Shown here piece by piece: positions 21,330 through 31,999 of a stretch of 64,000 nt of DNA (position 1 is its first letter; every line of letters starts with the position of its first letter). The position numbers and the translations under genes were made by a program. The DNA comes from Antitrichia curtipendula (taxonomy: Eukaryota > Streptophyta > Bryopsida > Hypnales > Leucodontaceae): contig OX579638.1 of NCBI GenBank assembly GCA_951230915.1, positions 12,046,696-12,110,695 on the forward strand, given 5' to 3'. The notes below the pieces were generated by a model. That model saw nothing but the letters and a program-made list of their open reading frames with translations. It was not told where the DNA came from and ran no database searches.

Positions 21330-23089
21330 TTAACCCCCAAAGGTCAAAGACTATGTTTTCACCCAAAATGCTCCAAAACTGTCATTTCTAGTACAAGTAC
21401 TAAACTTTTGAAAAAAAACATTTTTGGACACATGTAAGTGTGTAACTGTAGGATCTTGTAGTACGCTCATTTGAGAAGATGTGGAAAAAATTCAGAAATT
21501 TCCACCATGTGGATTGCAAGTTATGAATGTTTGAATTGACAAAAATCCTTTTTTGGGCCCTACAAAAAATCAGGCAGATGTGCTTCACTCAAGGTCACAT
21601 TTGTATGAAAAAATGTCCAAAATGGTGGTTACTCTTTGGATTCATTATTTAGGTCAAGTTGGCTACATGCTTGAAAAAATTTAGATAATTTGGAATTATA
21701 TAACATATAGGAAAAATTAGTAAGTAGATAGAAGTAGAGAATGATTCAAAATACTAAATTGTTAACCGTTTAATTATGGAATTGAAAAATACCAATCCCA
21801 ATGGTTGTAATGCTATAATAAACAATGTACACCTAATATTTATTTTTTTATTCAAAATTTTTGAAAATTGAGTTAAATCAAAAACTTCAAAATTTATTTT
21901 AGAATATAAATTTCATAACTACCCGTAAACTACCCACAACTAAAACTCCTCGTAACTTTCATTTCATTAATCAAAATGAAATGATTCAAAAATTTCCATG
22001 TGTATAGAAATCTAAAGAACCAATTTCAAATTTTTATTTCTAAAATAAGTGATTTTTAAAGAAGTTTTTCTGCTACTCAAGCTTCCCGTTGAATAATGAA
22101 AATTACATATCATACAATAACTTTTGAATCATATAGTCAAATTTATAAAAATTGTTGGGCCTTAACCCCTAAATGCCCAAGCCTTTCCAAGTGCATTTTG
22201 TTTATGAAAAAAGAGCATGGACTTATAGTTAGCCCCAACAAAGCAAATTGTTCTTTTTTCAAAATCTAACCGTATAGATGTTTAAAGAGCTTGCTAATTA
22301 GTATGTATACCAATTTTCAACGCAAAATTGCATAGGAGTTGTGAGATTATAACAAGAGAAGTTTGTGTTTTATATTTTCAGCATGATGTACATCCCCACA
22401 ATGGAACTGAAATTTGCATATAAAAGTTTTTTGAGATTAGAGGTGACATGAACAACTAATAATTGTGTTAGCACACTAAAGTATACTTTCAAAAAACTTA
22501 ATTTTATACAAAAAGTTATTAAACTCATCACACAATCCACCTTGCAATTGTTGAGATGCAAATTCTTTTAAATATAAAAATCACAAATAACTCCAAATCA
22601 ATATTTTCTTTAGAAAAATTTCAATGGTGAAAATCTTGAAATCACTTTACTCTTTCGAATGGGACAATTTTCAAAGCAAATGGATAAGTACAAGATTTTA
22701 GATCTCAAATCAAATGAAATTGCTCAAAGTTGGAAAATGAAGTAAAATTAGCAAGCTTTACTCTTCCACTAATGGACATGTATGGCTTTGGAGACTTCTC
22801 AATAATCAGATATGTATCTTTTTCAGTGAAAAATGAAAGTTTTCAATAGTTAACCCTAAAAACTGCCCGAAAAAAATTTAAAAACGGTCAGCCGAATTTA
22901 ACTGCCCACAGCAAAAGGAGTTCAAAATTTTTGATCGACCATATATGGTCGATTGGGCAGTTAGGGGTTAAAACTACTCATTGGGCACATATTGTGTGAA
23001 AATTTTAAAGAAAAAAAAATTCCATTCATAATGAGCTACCCAAAATTGCCATGTTGCCCAAAACCATATTTTGGTGCTTTAGAGGTTAA
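21330..23089. mobile_element. Outer TTAA-flanked non-autonomous element, interrupted by a second one
   Basis: The left end reads TTAACCCCCAAAGGTCAAAG. The right end, reverse-complemented, reads TTAACCTCTAAAGCACCAAA. Both resemble the ends of the 32000-33126 element (TTAACCCCTAAAGGACCA and TTAACCCCTAAAGAACCA). Sequence just inside the left end also matches that element (CTGTCATTTCTAGTAC versus CTGCCATTTCTGCTGC; GGATCTTGTA versus TGATCTTGTA). The ends are diverged, so this is an older copy. No transposase reading frame is visible. Confidence 0.6.
22162..22971. mobile_element. Inner TTAA-flanked element
   Basis: The left end is TTAACCCCTAAATGCCCAAG. The right end, reverse-complemented, is TTAACCCCTAACTGCCCAAT. 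TTAA is present at both tips and no further duplication lies outside it. A third end, TTAACCCTAAAAACTGCCCG at 22850, could pair with 22971 instead to make a 122-bp hairpin MITE, so the exact nesting is open. No coding capacity is seen. Confidence 0.65.
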
Positions 23090-25060
23090 AAATATTATTT
23101 GTCATTGTCAATAGATGCCCTCGTAACCTCATTTCTATCTTTTCAAATATTGTACATGGCTATCAAGATTGGCATTTTATGCCAAATATTTAATTGAAGT
23201 TGGGAAAGTGGTTCAACGGTCAGTCTAAAAATTAATTAAAAAATTCAGTTTTCATTTCAAGAATTTGGCACATTAATTAATTTATTATTTTGAGATTTGC
23301 ATGTGGAATGTAAAATGTAAGGGACCCTAATTAACAGTGTGCTTGTCACTTGCCCATTTTTTGATGGTTTGGCATTAACATCATTAATTTATAAGTTTTT
23401 TGGTTCCCTCTCAGAGTAATTTCTATTTTTTCCATTATTTTCTTTTATTTAATTTTTGTTGACCTTGATAGCTAAATATAATATATAAAAGATAAATTAA
23501 AGGATAATAACAAACAATATCAAATAGTTTTTTGCAAACAAAACTAATTTTCTATTCCCCTATGAACAAACATTTACTAGGTGGAGAATTTTCACTCAAT
23601 TAGAAAAATTTAACTAGTGAATATGTAAATACAATTCAAGTGAATTTTTCTATAAGTAGTGGCTAAGTTGCAAATTCAAATAATAAAATAATGAACCATT
23701 ACAACTTGAGTTTCCAAACTCAATCTGACAAGAGAAGAAGACATAACAATTAGTGGGGTCAATATTTCACTTCATGGGCCAACTCATTGTATATGATACT
23801 TTGTAGCTTTAATTGATCCTCACTCAAACCATTCACTTGCAATAGATTATGATATTTACATCAACTATCTATGTCAAAGAGGACCATACAAGACAGGTTA
23901 CTTGCAAGAAAAATGAATTAACTACAATTAAAAATGAATCAATTATATTGAAAGTTCTTAAGTATACCCGTAGTAATAAATATAGATTTAATTAAGTTCC
24001 TCTTTCAAATTTAGCTCTCTCATGACACTTTAGGGGAGGCTAGTGGATTAAAGTCTTTGCAATTTATGAAATACAAACTACACTTATTGACACACCATTT
24101 TTCAACAATTTCATTTTAAAAGTAAGCTACATTTAAATACATCCCAATTTGTGAAATAAAGAACCATATAATGTAGTATATGAGTTGCTAATTCCTCACT
24201 TTTCATCAATGAAGACCTAATACCATGTTTTTATATCAAGTTTGGAGCATCTTATAAGCATAATTTTAGTAACTTTTAGCAAACAAGGCTTTAAAACACT
24301 AAATCTTTTTTAATCAATAATCACTAAATTGAGGGGAAAAAAGAACTTCATGGCTCTTTCCAAAGTAGAGATTCTACCCTTCCACAAGTTAAGTTCAACC
24401 CTTCACATTTGCAGATAGGGGTGCTTGTCAATGTTTATTGTAGGTCTGAAATGACGAAAACAGACCTTGTGGAATTGACGACTAACTATAAAAAAAAAAT
24501 CCATTAAAATAATATAATAATTAACCTATAAACAATGCTGAAAACGTTTTTTGGTTGATGAATGACAAAGAATCTCTCCATGCAAGATAGAAGTGCAACT
24601 ATTCATCTTCCAATTTTTTTTGTGAAAATGATGGTCTTTTTCAATAATTTGACTTCCAATGAGTGCTTTTGCATTTTTTTAAGCCAACAATTCACATGGT
24701 ACCAAAACAAATCATTTCCACGGTGACCAGTTTGTTGTTTAAGGATTAAACATATTGTCACTCTTTTGCTCTTCTCACTACTAATGGTACCTCCCAAAAA
24801 ACTTTGAAAAACCATTTCATTTACATTAGGAAGGCCCCGATGGATGCTTCCCTATATTTAACACACTGACCAAAAAATTCATAGTGAAAAATAAGTATAA
24901 AAATTTGCCCCCAATTTTAGATTGGTTAGTCATGAATAATGTAACACTTCTTCTACAATTCAAGGTTCTTGATTCCAAGTGTGAGTTCAAAGTTTCAAAA
25001 TTTGATCATCTCGTGATAAATAATGAATTCCTGATTTTTCCCCAAAGGTGAAAAGCGCTG
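23090..25060. other. AT-rich tract containing a dispersed repeat copy
   Basis: No gene. The segment at about 24330-24840 (GACAAAGAATCTCTCCATGC, ATAGAAGTGCAACTATTCAT, CTTCCAATGAGTGCTTTTGC) has a diverged direct copy at about 52260-52500, and part of it has a copy near 34600-34660. This indicates an unclassified dispersed repeat family. Confidence 0.5.
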
Positions 25061-25195
25061 TCACCTTCTGATTCAATGTGACCAGACCAGTCCAGTGAGG
25101 CCTCGTGGACCTCCCTCATCCAATACAAAATTTGGAGATCCGGAATATTGTCTGCACCGGTGTGCAACCCGATACCGGGGCCGGCGTCGCCAATA

Positions 25196-25293
25196 ATGGA
25201 TTCTGAACAGGAACGCAGTATCTACGAAAGGCGAAGAAATGGGGGCGCGAATAGCGGCGGCAATGGAGGTCGCTATTCCGGGAACGCGCAACG
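25196..25293 (+). CDS. Possible first coding exon of the B3-CW gene
   Basis: An ATG at 25196 opens a frame reading MDSEQERSIYERRRNGG, then a Gly/Asn/Ser-rich stretch ending in NAQ. It is followed by a GTAATG donor after 25293, leaving two bases of a split codon. It starts the GC-richer block that leads into the B3-CW gene, and the next part (25300-25560) is C/T-rich as 5' leader sequence often is. I could not connect it to 27101 by a confirmed exon chain. It may equally be a leader ORF or the exon of another gene. Confidence 0.35.
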
Positions 25294-25299
25294 GTAATG

Positions 25300-27100
25300 C
25301 GCCACATTCCCTCTCGGGAGTCGGTATCTCTCTCCTTCAGATACATTCTTCATCACCATTCCCACGCAAACGGACTTTTCCAACATAAGATTTTGAGCCG
25401 CATTTTCATCCGATTGCTGCCCCTCTCTCGTCTTCCGATTCCCAGGTCTTGCCAGATTCCGAGCTCTTCAAGCACAATGCATCGTTTGCGAGGACTTCGG
25501 ATCCCAATTCTCGCGCAATTCGGTTCACCCCGCTGAACTGAAGCGTCCTTCTCTTTAGGGTTTGAATTTTGGCGCTCCGGTTGTTGTACTGGAATGTTGT
25601 GGGAATGCTGCTGGATTGCGGACTTGGATGTACTTTGGTGGAAGACGGACAATTCAGGTTGGAAAGGAATTCTTGAATGAGACGGAGGAAGCTAGCGTTT
25701 GCATGCAGTTTCGGAGCGTGGTGTGATCATTCAGATGTTGCGCAAATTCATATGATATGCAGGTTCATATTTGCCTACCTTGATCCGGTGGTTTCCTCCA
25801 GGCGACCTATGTTCATTGTATGTGAGCTTTATGGCTTAGTTATTCTGAACATCAACAACAACATCGTCATAAAGGCTGCCTGGCCTCTGCTCTAGTTGTC
25901 TGGTGATCTTCTGGCTGGAAGATTGCCCGATTTATTGCACTCTGATGTGGTTACGGCGTTGTTTGCGCTCTCTGGAGTTGTGTCAGAGCGCCACTGACAT
26001 CTTCTTCTTTCTTCTGCGCTCACGCATTTTAGTATTCGTCGTCTGAGGAGTGGGACTTCGATCAGGACTAACGGATGTGTACGAGGTTGAATCTGCACCG
26101 AGTCTTGTATCGCTTAATTCTAAACTACAGCATCTTCTTTGGCCCTCACGGTGATTGTGTTTCGCACAATTTCCTTGTGCAGCGTTGATTTCGGAATAGT
26201 ACTTAGCTTCGTCCCTTGGATTATGAATTTCGATGAAATTCTAGTGAGTGCGATCAGTATTAGTTTCGAGCGTTTTTTCAACTCTTTTAAGATCCTGAAA
26301 TAGGAGGCGTAAATGGTGGTGGTACGGTGTTTAGGTTTCCGGAAGGACAGTTGAAGTACATCTTCTGATGTTCTGGTTATTGTACAGGTCAAGAATTTGG
26401 GTATTACAGGAGTACTAGGGCAAATGTCGATGACGCTAGTCGCATTGAGCGTCTATCGGGTTGTTGAAGTCTATTGACCGGAGTATTTGAATCAAAGATC
26501 GACATTGCTGTGATACGGCTTCGGAGACCTAAAGTATCACAGCACTGTGAAAATCGACAGATGCTTACAGGTGACATTCTCCTCGTGGAACGAATCCAAG
26601 TGATGCATGAATTACTTTCAAATCATATCAAAATCTCTTTTGGGAAGAGATGCCAGTGGAGAAGAAGGTTAGTATTCGCATATTGAGGGACGCTACTGCT
26701 GCTGCAAAGCGAAGCTCAAGCGCTTTGGCGACCACAGCGTCCACCTGTCTAGTTCCTGGTAGGCGTTCTAATCTCCATGTCCAGCTGTCGAGTGCTTCAG
26801 ATATCAATTATCAATGCATCAAGGGTGCGAACATCTGTGAGTTTTGACAAGCTTGTGGCATTGTTACGAAGAAAATTCGAATATTCCAGATTCTAGTGTT
26901 TCGGAGTGCGTTTTTGCTCCCTATTTTGTCGTTGACGTCTCTTCTTTTCCGACATCGTGTGTTCTTGAGCTGCAACCTCTTAGATATAATCGAAATCCTT
27001 CAAATTGACGCTGAGCTAGGGGCGAGAGCGCTCTCGAACGCTGTTCTTAGTAACTACGGTTTGAGATCGCCATGCTTGTGACATCCACGGTGGCTTGGGG
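25300..27100 (+). other. Leader, intron or undefined N-terminal region of the B3-CW gene
   Basis: This stretch is GC-richer than the flanking tracts and transcription-unit-like, but I find no exon chain. In VAL/HSI2 proteins the N-terminus carries a PHD-like Cys/His finger (C-x4-C ... GW ... LCxxCG ... HCGC). I searched the plus-strand frames for that spacing and did not find it. A short coding-like stretch near 26391-26460 reads QEFGYYRSTRANVDDASRIE. Confidence 0.4.
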
Positions 27101-30100
27101 ATGTGTGTAGGTGGGACAAGTTTACTAGTGGAATGCGTCTTGGGGAAGAATCTGACTGCAGCTCACCAACAAGCACTTAGTCCTCTAGCTTTCGAGGCTT
27201 TACAACCCTCTGAAAATGCACCTGCTTCAGGTATTACCCACTCATAAAATTTGGATAAGTATGAGCAGCTTTCTTTCCCGTTTAAAAAAATTTGATGTTG
27301 AATTTTACGTTCATTTCTAGAACTCTTGCTTTGCTAGTACATCCAAATTTTAGCCTGAGTACGGGAAGAATCAGCGTCTTACATAGAATGTGATGAGCAG
27401 ATTTACTGCGCCAATTCTATGCTTGCATGAAATAGTTATATAATCAGCTGAAATTTATTTTGGTGGATGTCTGCAGAGTCTCCAGTTGGGAAACAAAGAG
27501 CTAGGTTTCCGGCTGTGCCACGTTCGATGTCCGTCAATACTCCTCTCATCACAAATGCCAGCCCATTGCCTCTCACAGAGAAATTGTATCTACTGCACAA
27601 AATATGTCATTTTAATGTTTTCCTACACTGGTGGTTCGTTTTGTTTGATATTGATTGGATTCAAGTTAAGCACCCTTCATGATTTGTAATCTAGAGATTA
27701 CTTCACGATCATTTTTTGTATCCTTGACGTGGTTAACAGCTCTGAGACGAATACAACCCTTCTGTTTGATAAAGTGGTGAGTGCTACCGATTGCAGGAGC
27801 ACTGGTCATTTTGTTCTTCCCAAGCGCAAAGTGGAGGTGTGCTTCTCTAATTAGTATCTGATTTCTCACTCAAATATCACTTATGTTGCGAAGCTTCTTA
27901 GTCATACTATATGTGTGACATATTAAACATCTCTGCTCGGTTGCCTAATGTTGTATCAGGAACACTTCCCTCCAATTTCCAAGCCAGGAGGCGTCTGGAT
28001 GTCACTTATAGATGACACAGGAAAGACGTGGTCCTTCGAGTTTTGCTTCTGGTACAGTAAAGAGAGTCGGATTTATTACTTCAAGAAATTTTACCCGTTT
28101 GTTCAAGCTCGAAATCTACGAGGTGGAGATACAGGTGCAAAGAAGAAGTCTTTTACCTGAAGTCGTCTTTCTTGGCTTCAATTTTACTAACCATCTTGAT
28201 GCTCGAAACATACCATCACCTAAATTTGCTGTCTTTGTGGATGAAATATTCTCTCTATGTAATTTAGCTTGGAGAGAAATTTGTGTCACCCTGTGATGTG
28301 ACAATTATTATAATCACCACTCATTGGCATGTGCTTCTGTTGATCTAGTCTACTTCAGCAGGTTGGAGCCAGAGGGAACTGTACTCATAGGTATCCGCAA
28401 ACAGAAACCGGCCTCCCAAAAGGTCCGATTTTCTTCTCTTCTTCCTCTGTCGTCCTGATCAAGAGAGGCTTTCTCTACAACATCCTCCGCGCTATAAAAT
28501 AATAATGCTCTGCTTGCATTTGATTTTCAAAGGTAGGCCTAGATTTGATAGTATGCTATTGGGTTGGGAAAGCTATATCTACCTTGCGATATATATGTCC
28601 TCTTTCCCTCCTTTTTTGAATAAGCATGCACCGGATTCACAGGTTCAATTCTTTCAAGGCAACTTAACAGAATTCTCCGGAGAACATTGTAGTGCTGCGT
28701 TAGTTTTAAATTTTTTTATAGGAACAAATCTAAACTTACCTTTGTAAATCAATTGAAAGCCCGGTTTTCATATTTACATGCGTTCTCAATTGAGATGAAC
28801 GTAGCATTAATGGAGGACGTCGTTCTTGAGACGAGAATATACCATAATGTCCAAAGCTACGAAGTTTGAAACGGTACTTATCTGAAAGTCAGATAATAGA
28901 GAATTCTTGGTTCTTTTGTAGGAGAAATCATCATAAGAAGTATATTGCTAACGGGAGTGTGATCTTGCTCACCAGCTTAGCAAAGCTATCAAGCTCAATG
29001 TCTCGAAGGATGAGGTTGAAGAACGGGTGCTCTCGAAGAGAGATCTCAGAGTTTCTGCCGAAGAGGGGAACTCTGTGCTGGACGACGCAACACTACACGA
29101 CCTTTCTGCAACACCTTCAACCGAAAATACGGGATTCAACCTCGGCTTAACTAAATCTTTTGATAAGAAGAAAAGGAGGAGGTTGGCTCCACATCTTCCT
29201 CGTACTGCTGAAACTAAATCAACAGATCACTTGGCGAGTGACGAAGCAATCACGGGAAACAATTTAGGAGTACATCAGTCCGTCACCGCGGAGCTCTGTG
29301 ACCATGTAAATATGAAACTGGGTTCAATGGGCTCTGGAGGAACGACTCCGGGATTAACTATCGAGGACTATTACGAATGGGAGGACATTCAGGATCTTTT
29401 TCGGGCTCCTCCTGGTGCTGTTTTGACGACTACATGTGTTGACGGTCATGAGATCGAAGAATGCAAGGTGATTCATCCTAATTTAAATGACACCTATGTG
29501 TTTTTGTTCAATTTTGTACAACGAAGTGGATAACATTCATTGGTTCAGGAATTGAAGCTTTTACTGTGTTTGACTAGGTGCGCATTATGTATAATTTCTA
29601 GAGGATTAAAGAGCAAGGAATTAGGCCTGTGAATTATTTTTCCTGTATCTGTCGTTCAGCTACTTGAAGCGTAATTCCTAACTTTGGATTTATGTCTAAG
29701 TAGGAGCCTCCGGTTCTTACCAAGCAAACATTCTACAGCGCTGAGATTCCAGAGTGAGATTCCTTACATTATATCTGGCTTTGGTAACGTGAGTGAAAAA
29801 ACTGGGTAGTACCAAGCTCGGTTATGTGAGACTTCTGTTATGAGAAGTTTACTATCTCTGAAATCTCTTCTGTTTTAGATTTACTCGTCCTTTCAGCGTC
29901 AGGCGTTCGTTCGTTTTATGTCCTGTTAGACCTTCAATGACTGATACTTGAATTCGTGTAAAATTCAGGGATGACCAGTGGGTGAAATGCGATGACTGTG
30001 GATGCTGGCGAAGACTACCGGCTGATGCATTCGTGCCTGCAAGTTGGAACTGTTCAGACAATGAGTGGGATTTGAGAAGGTTGGCGCCTGTTGCGTGGTA

Positions 30101-31618
30101 TTTGTCCCTTGTTGTTTGTCCTCTTTCGAAGATCACCTCTTAGACAAGCTGATGAATTTTCACACGGTCCAAGCCCCGAGTGTCCACTTTGTTTTGAATC
30201 TGTACACCTTAAATATTATGTATAATGTACTGTCCTTGATTTTGTAGGGCCTACTGCTCTGCACCACAGGAGCTGAGTGACCGTGAGATGGACGAACTCC
30301 TCGAGGGTTTGGCAGAAACAGGCGCGTGACTTCCCCATCATGATTTAATTTCATTGCCTGTCATGAAACCATGCGTCTCATGTATTATTGTGCATGATGG
30401 CTGCAAGTATTGGAAAGGAGTAGCCTCTTGTGTCGTCCATGGCCTTGCGTTGTTTTACAGAAGCGTCTTACTAATTTCTTAAAGCGTTAATATGAGTATC
30501 GTGTGGAAATCCAGTACAATCCAGATGAGAGAATTATTAATTTAGACAGTGCAGCCAATTTTGTGAATAACTGAACGACACATCATCTTAAAGTGTGGCG
30601 TGTCCTTTTCATTCAGGGATTAACGGTGGTAGTTGTTGTCTTATGGTCTTTGCAGACTGTGAGACAGGTAGTGACACGGAGTCATCTGACGACGATTCCG
30701 AAGTCTCCGATTCTCCTCCTGCAGAAAAGGAGGAGACCTGCTGCAAACAACCTCGAACGTGGAACGAAGCTTATGGGCAAATGCAAAAACTAGTATTGAG
30801 CGAGAAGTTCAGGTCTCACGCTACAGCAAAAGTAAGAGTTGGTAAGGCCTGGAGGAAGGGACACGGTTGCGGTCATCTGAGTTAGACGATCTCTCCAGCA
30901 GACCAGAATGACGCTTTCTCAATAAACCAGGAAAAGGTCACCAGATTTGTACAGGGTGTAGTAAGTTCCGAAGCTCTTCTGCTGGGGTTTATTCCTTCCG
31001 TCCAAGTAAGTTTCTTCGTCGATCTTTTTGTGATGTATTTGTTTCCGCTGCACCTCAAGGCATCATAATTAATTTTAGAAATTGCGTGGGTGTTTACTAG
31101 GGTGTTTTGTCGGGTAACTTCGTATGAATGTTTTTTGAGAATAATCACTTCCATGTTTTTGAGGACATGATCAAGTACCATATTATTACTCAGCAATGAG
31201 CCAGGGTTTCATTAAGGTTTGTAGTTAATTTTGTTCATCTAACATGTTCCAAATTCCTTGCAACCAGTTGCCGGATTCCTTGTTCTTATTGCAACTAGTC
31301 AAAAGTTTTGGGACCTAAAAAAGTCGGTTTCTCTAAACTTGGAGAAACGAAGTTCAGCTACGACAAATGACTTTTTCAGTCTAGAGATGAACTCCAAATT
31401 TCTGCAATGCTCTGTCTGAGAAATCCATTATTTGATCACTCGTCAATTTTGTCGTAGCTAAACTTTGTTTGGTTAGACTGTTTTTTTTTAATGTTCAGGT
31501 CTGCAAACAATGTGGAACATTGACAGAATCCGGAGGAGAGGACAACCTAGCAGTGCATAACACTAGGAATGTATTTCATAATCTTATTTCGATTGGTGTG
31601 TATGTTTCACATCCTTGA
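27101..31618 (+). CDS. B3 + CW zinc-finger transcriptional regulator, VAL/HSI2-like
   Basis: Twelve exons join in phase: 27101-27230, 27477-27585, 27740-27836, 27960-28134, 28349-28422, 28976-29467, 29704-29753, 29969-30079, 30248-30321, 30656-30831, 30886-31005, 31499-31618 (575 codons from the ATG at 27101). Residues about 86-195 form a B3 DNA-binding domain (KVVSATDCRSTGHFVLPKRK; FPPISKPGGVWMSLIDDTGK; VYFSRLEPEGTVLIGIRKQK). Residues about 377-420 form a CW finger (WVKCDDCGCWRRLP, SWNCSDNEW, AYCSAP). Between them EWEDIQDLFRAPPG, VDGHEIEEC and the EPPVLTKQTFYS exon follow VAL1/HSI2. Such proteins bind RY-type motifs through B3 and repress seed/embryo programmes with Polycomb partners. The junction after 30321 needs a GC-AG intron, intron 30832-30885 is only 54 bp, and the N-terminal PHD-like finger is not found. 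The true start may lie upstream. Confidence 0.8.
27740..28422 (+). other. B3 DNA-binding domain exons of the VAL-like gene
   Basis: Three exons (27740-27836, 27960-28134, 28349-28422) with exact GT-AG borders and matching phases carry an apparently complete B3 domain. The recognition strand is GRSTGHFVLPKR-like and the final strand is GTVLIGIRKQ. No stop or frameshift interrupts it, which argues that the gene is functional rather than a relic. Confidence 0.88.
29969..30321 (+). other. CW-type zinc finger exons
   Basis: The four zinc cysteines (KCDDC, NCSDN, AYCSA) and the aromatic-cage tryptophans (QWVKC, CWRRLP) are all present, split by an intron at 30080-30247. CW domains read histone H3 lysine 4 methylation in many proteins; that function is inferred from family membership. 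The exon ends in ACAG before GCGCGTGACT, so either a GC donor is used at 30322 or the GT at 30326 is used with a downstream frame I could not find. Confidence 0.88.
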
Positions 31619-31999
31619 GGAAGAATTGTGTTGATTGAAGAGTGCTACATCTCGCACATGAGGCCCTTTTTGTCATGCATTTCCATATGTTCTCTAGAAA
31701 TCATGACGTTCTTCTTCAAGGATGTTCTCGCACCTACAGTTCTGGAGGATCATCCTCAATTTTTGAAATACTGTACAAAGGAGATAACTGTTCCTTGAAC
31801 GACCTTGTGAAACAGACTATTTCGTACCAACTAGATGGGTGGTAGCAAAAGAAATAGGTTTGCTTAAGACAGGGTTCATTTTTGACGAATTTTTGCAAGT
31901 TCTTTGATTTCGGTATTCATTCAAAAACTTGTTCAAAACATCAGTACGTCCAGTGACATGCAAGAAAAAACAGTTTGAAGAGTTCGTGATGTGCGTGTC
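31619..31999. other. 3' flank of the B3-CW gene
   Basis: It lies between the proposed stop (TGA at 31616-31618) and the TTAA element. Nothing in it is recognised apart from AT-rich runs that could hold polyadenylation signals. Confidence 0.35.

Noticed and set aside
25353..25652. 99-codon minus-strand open frame in the leader region of the B3-CW gene
   Set aside because: No domain, no splice partners, and it is antisense to C/T-rich leader sequence; composition alone explains it.
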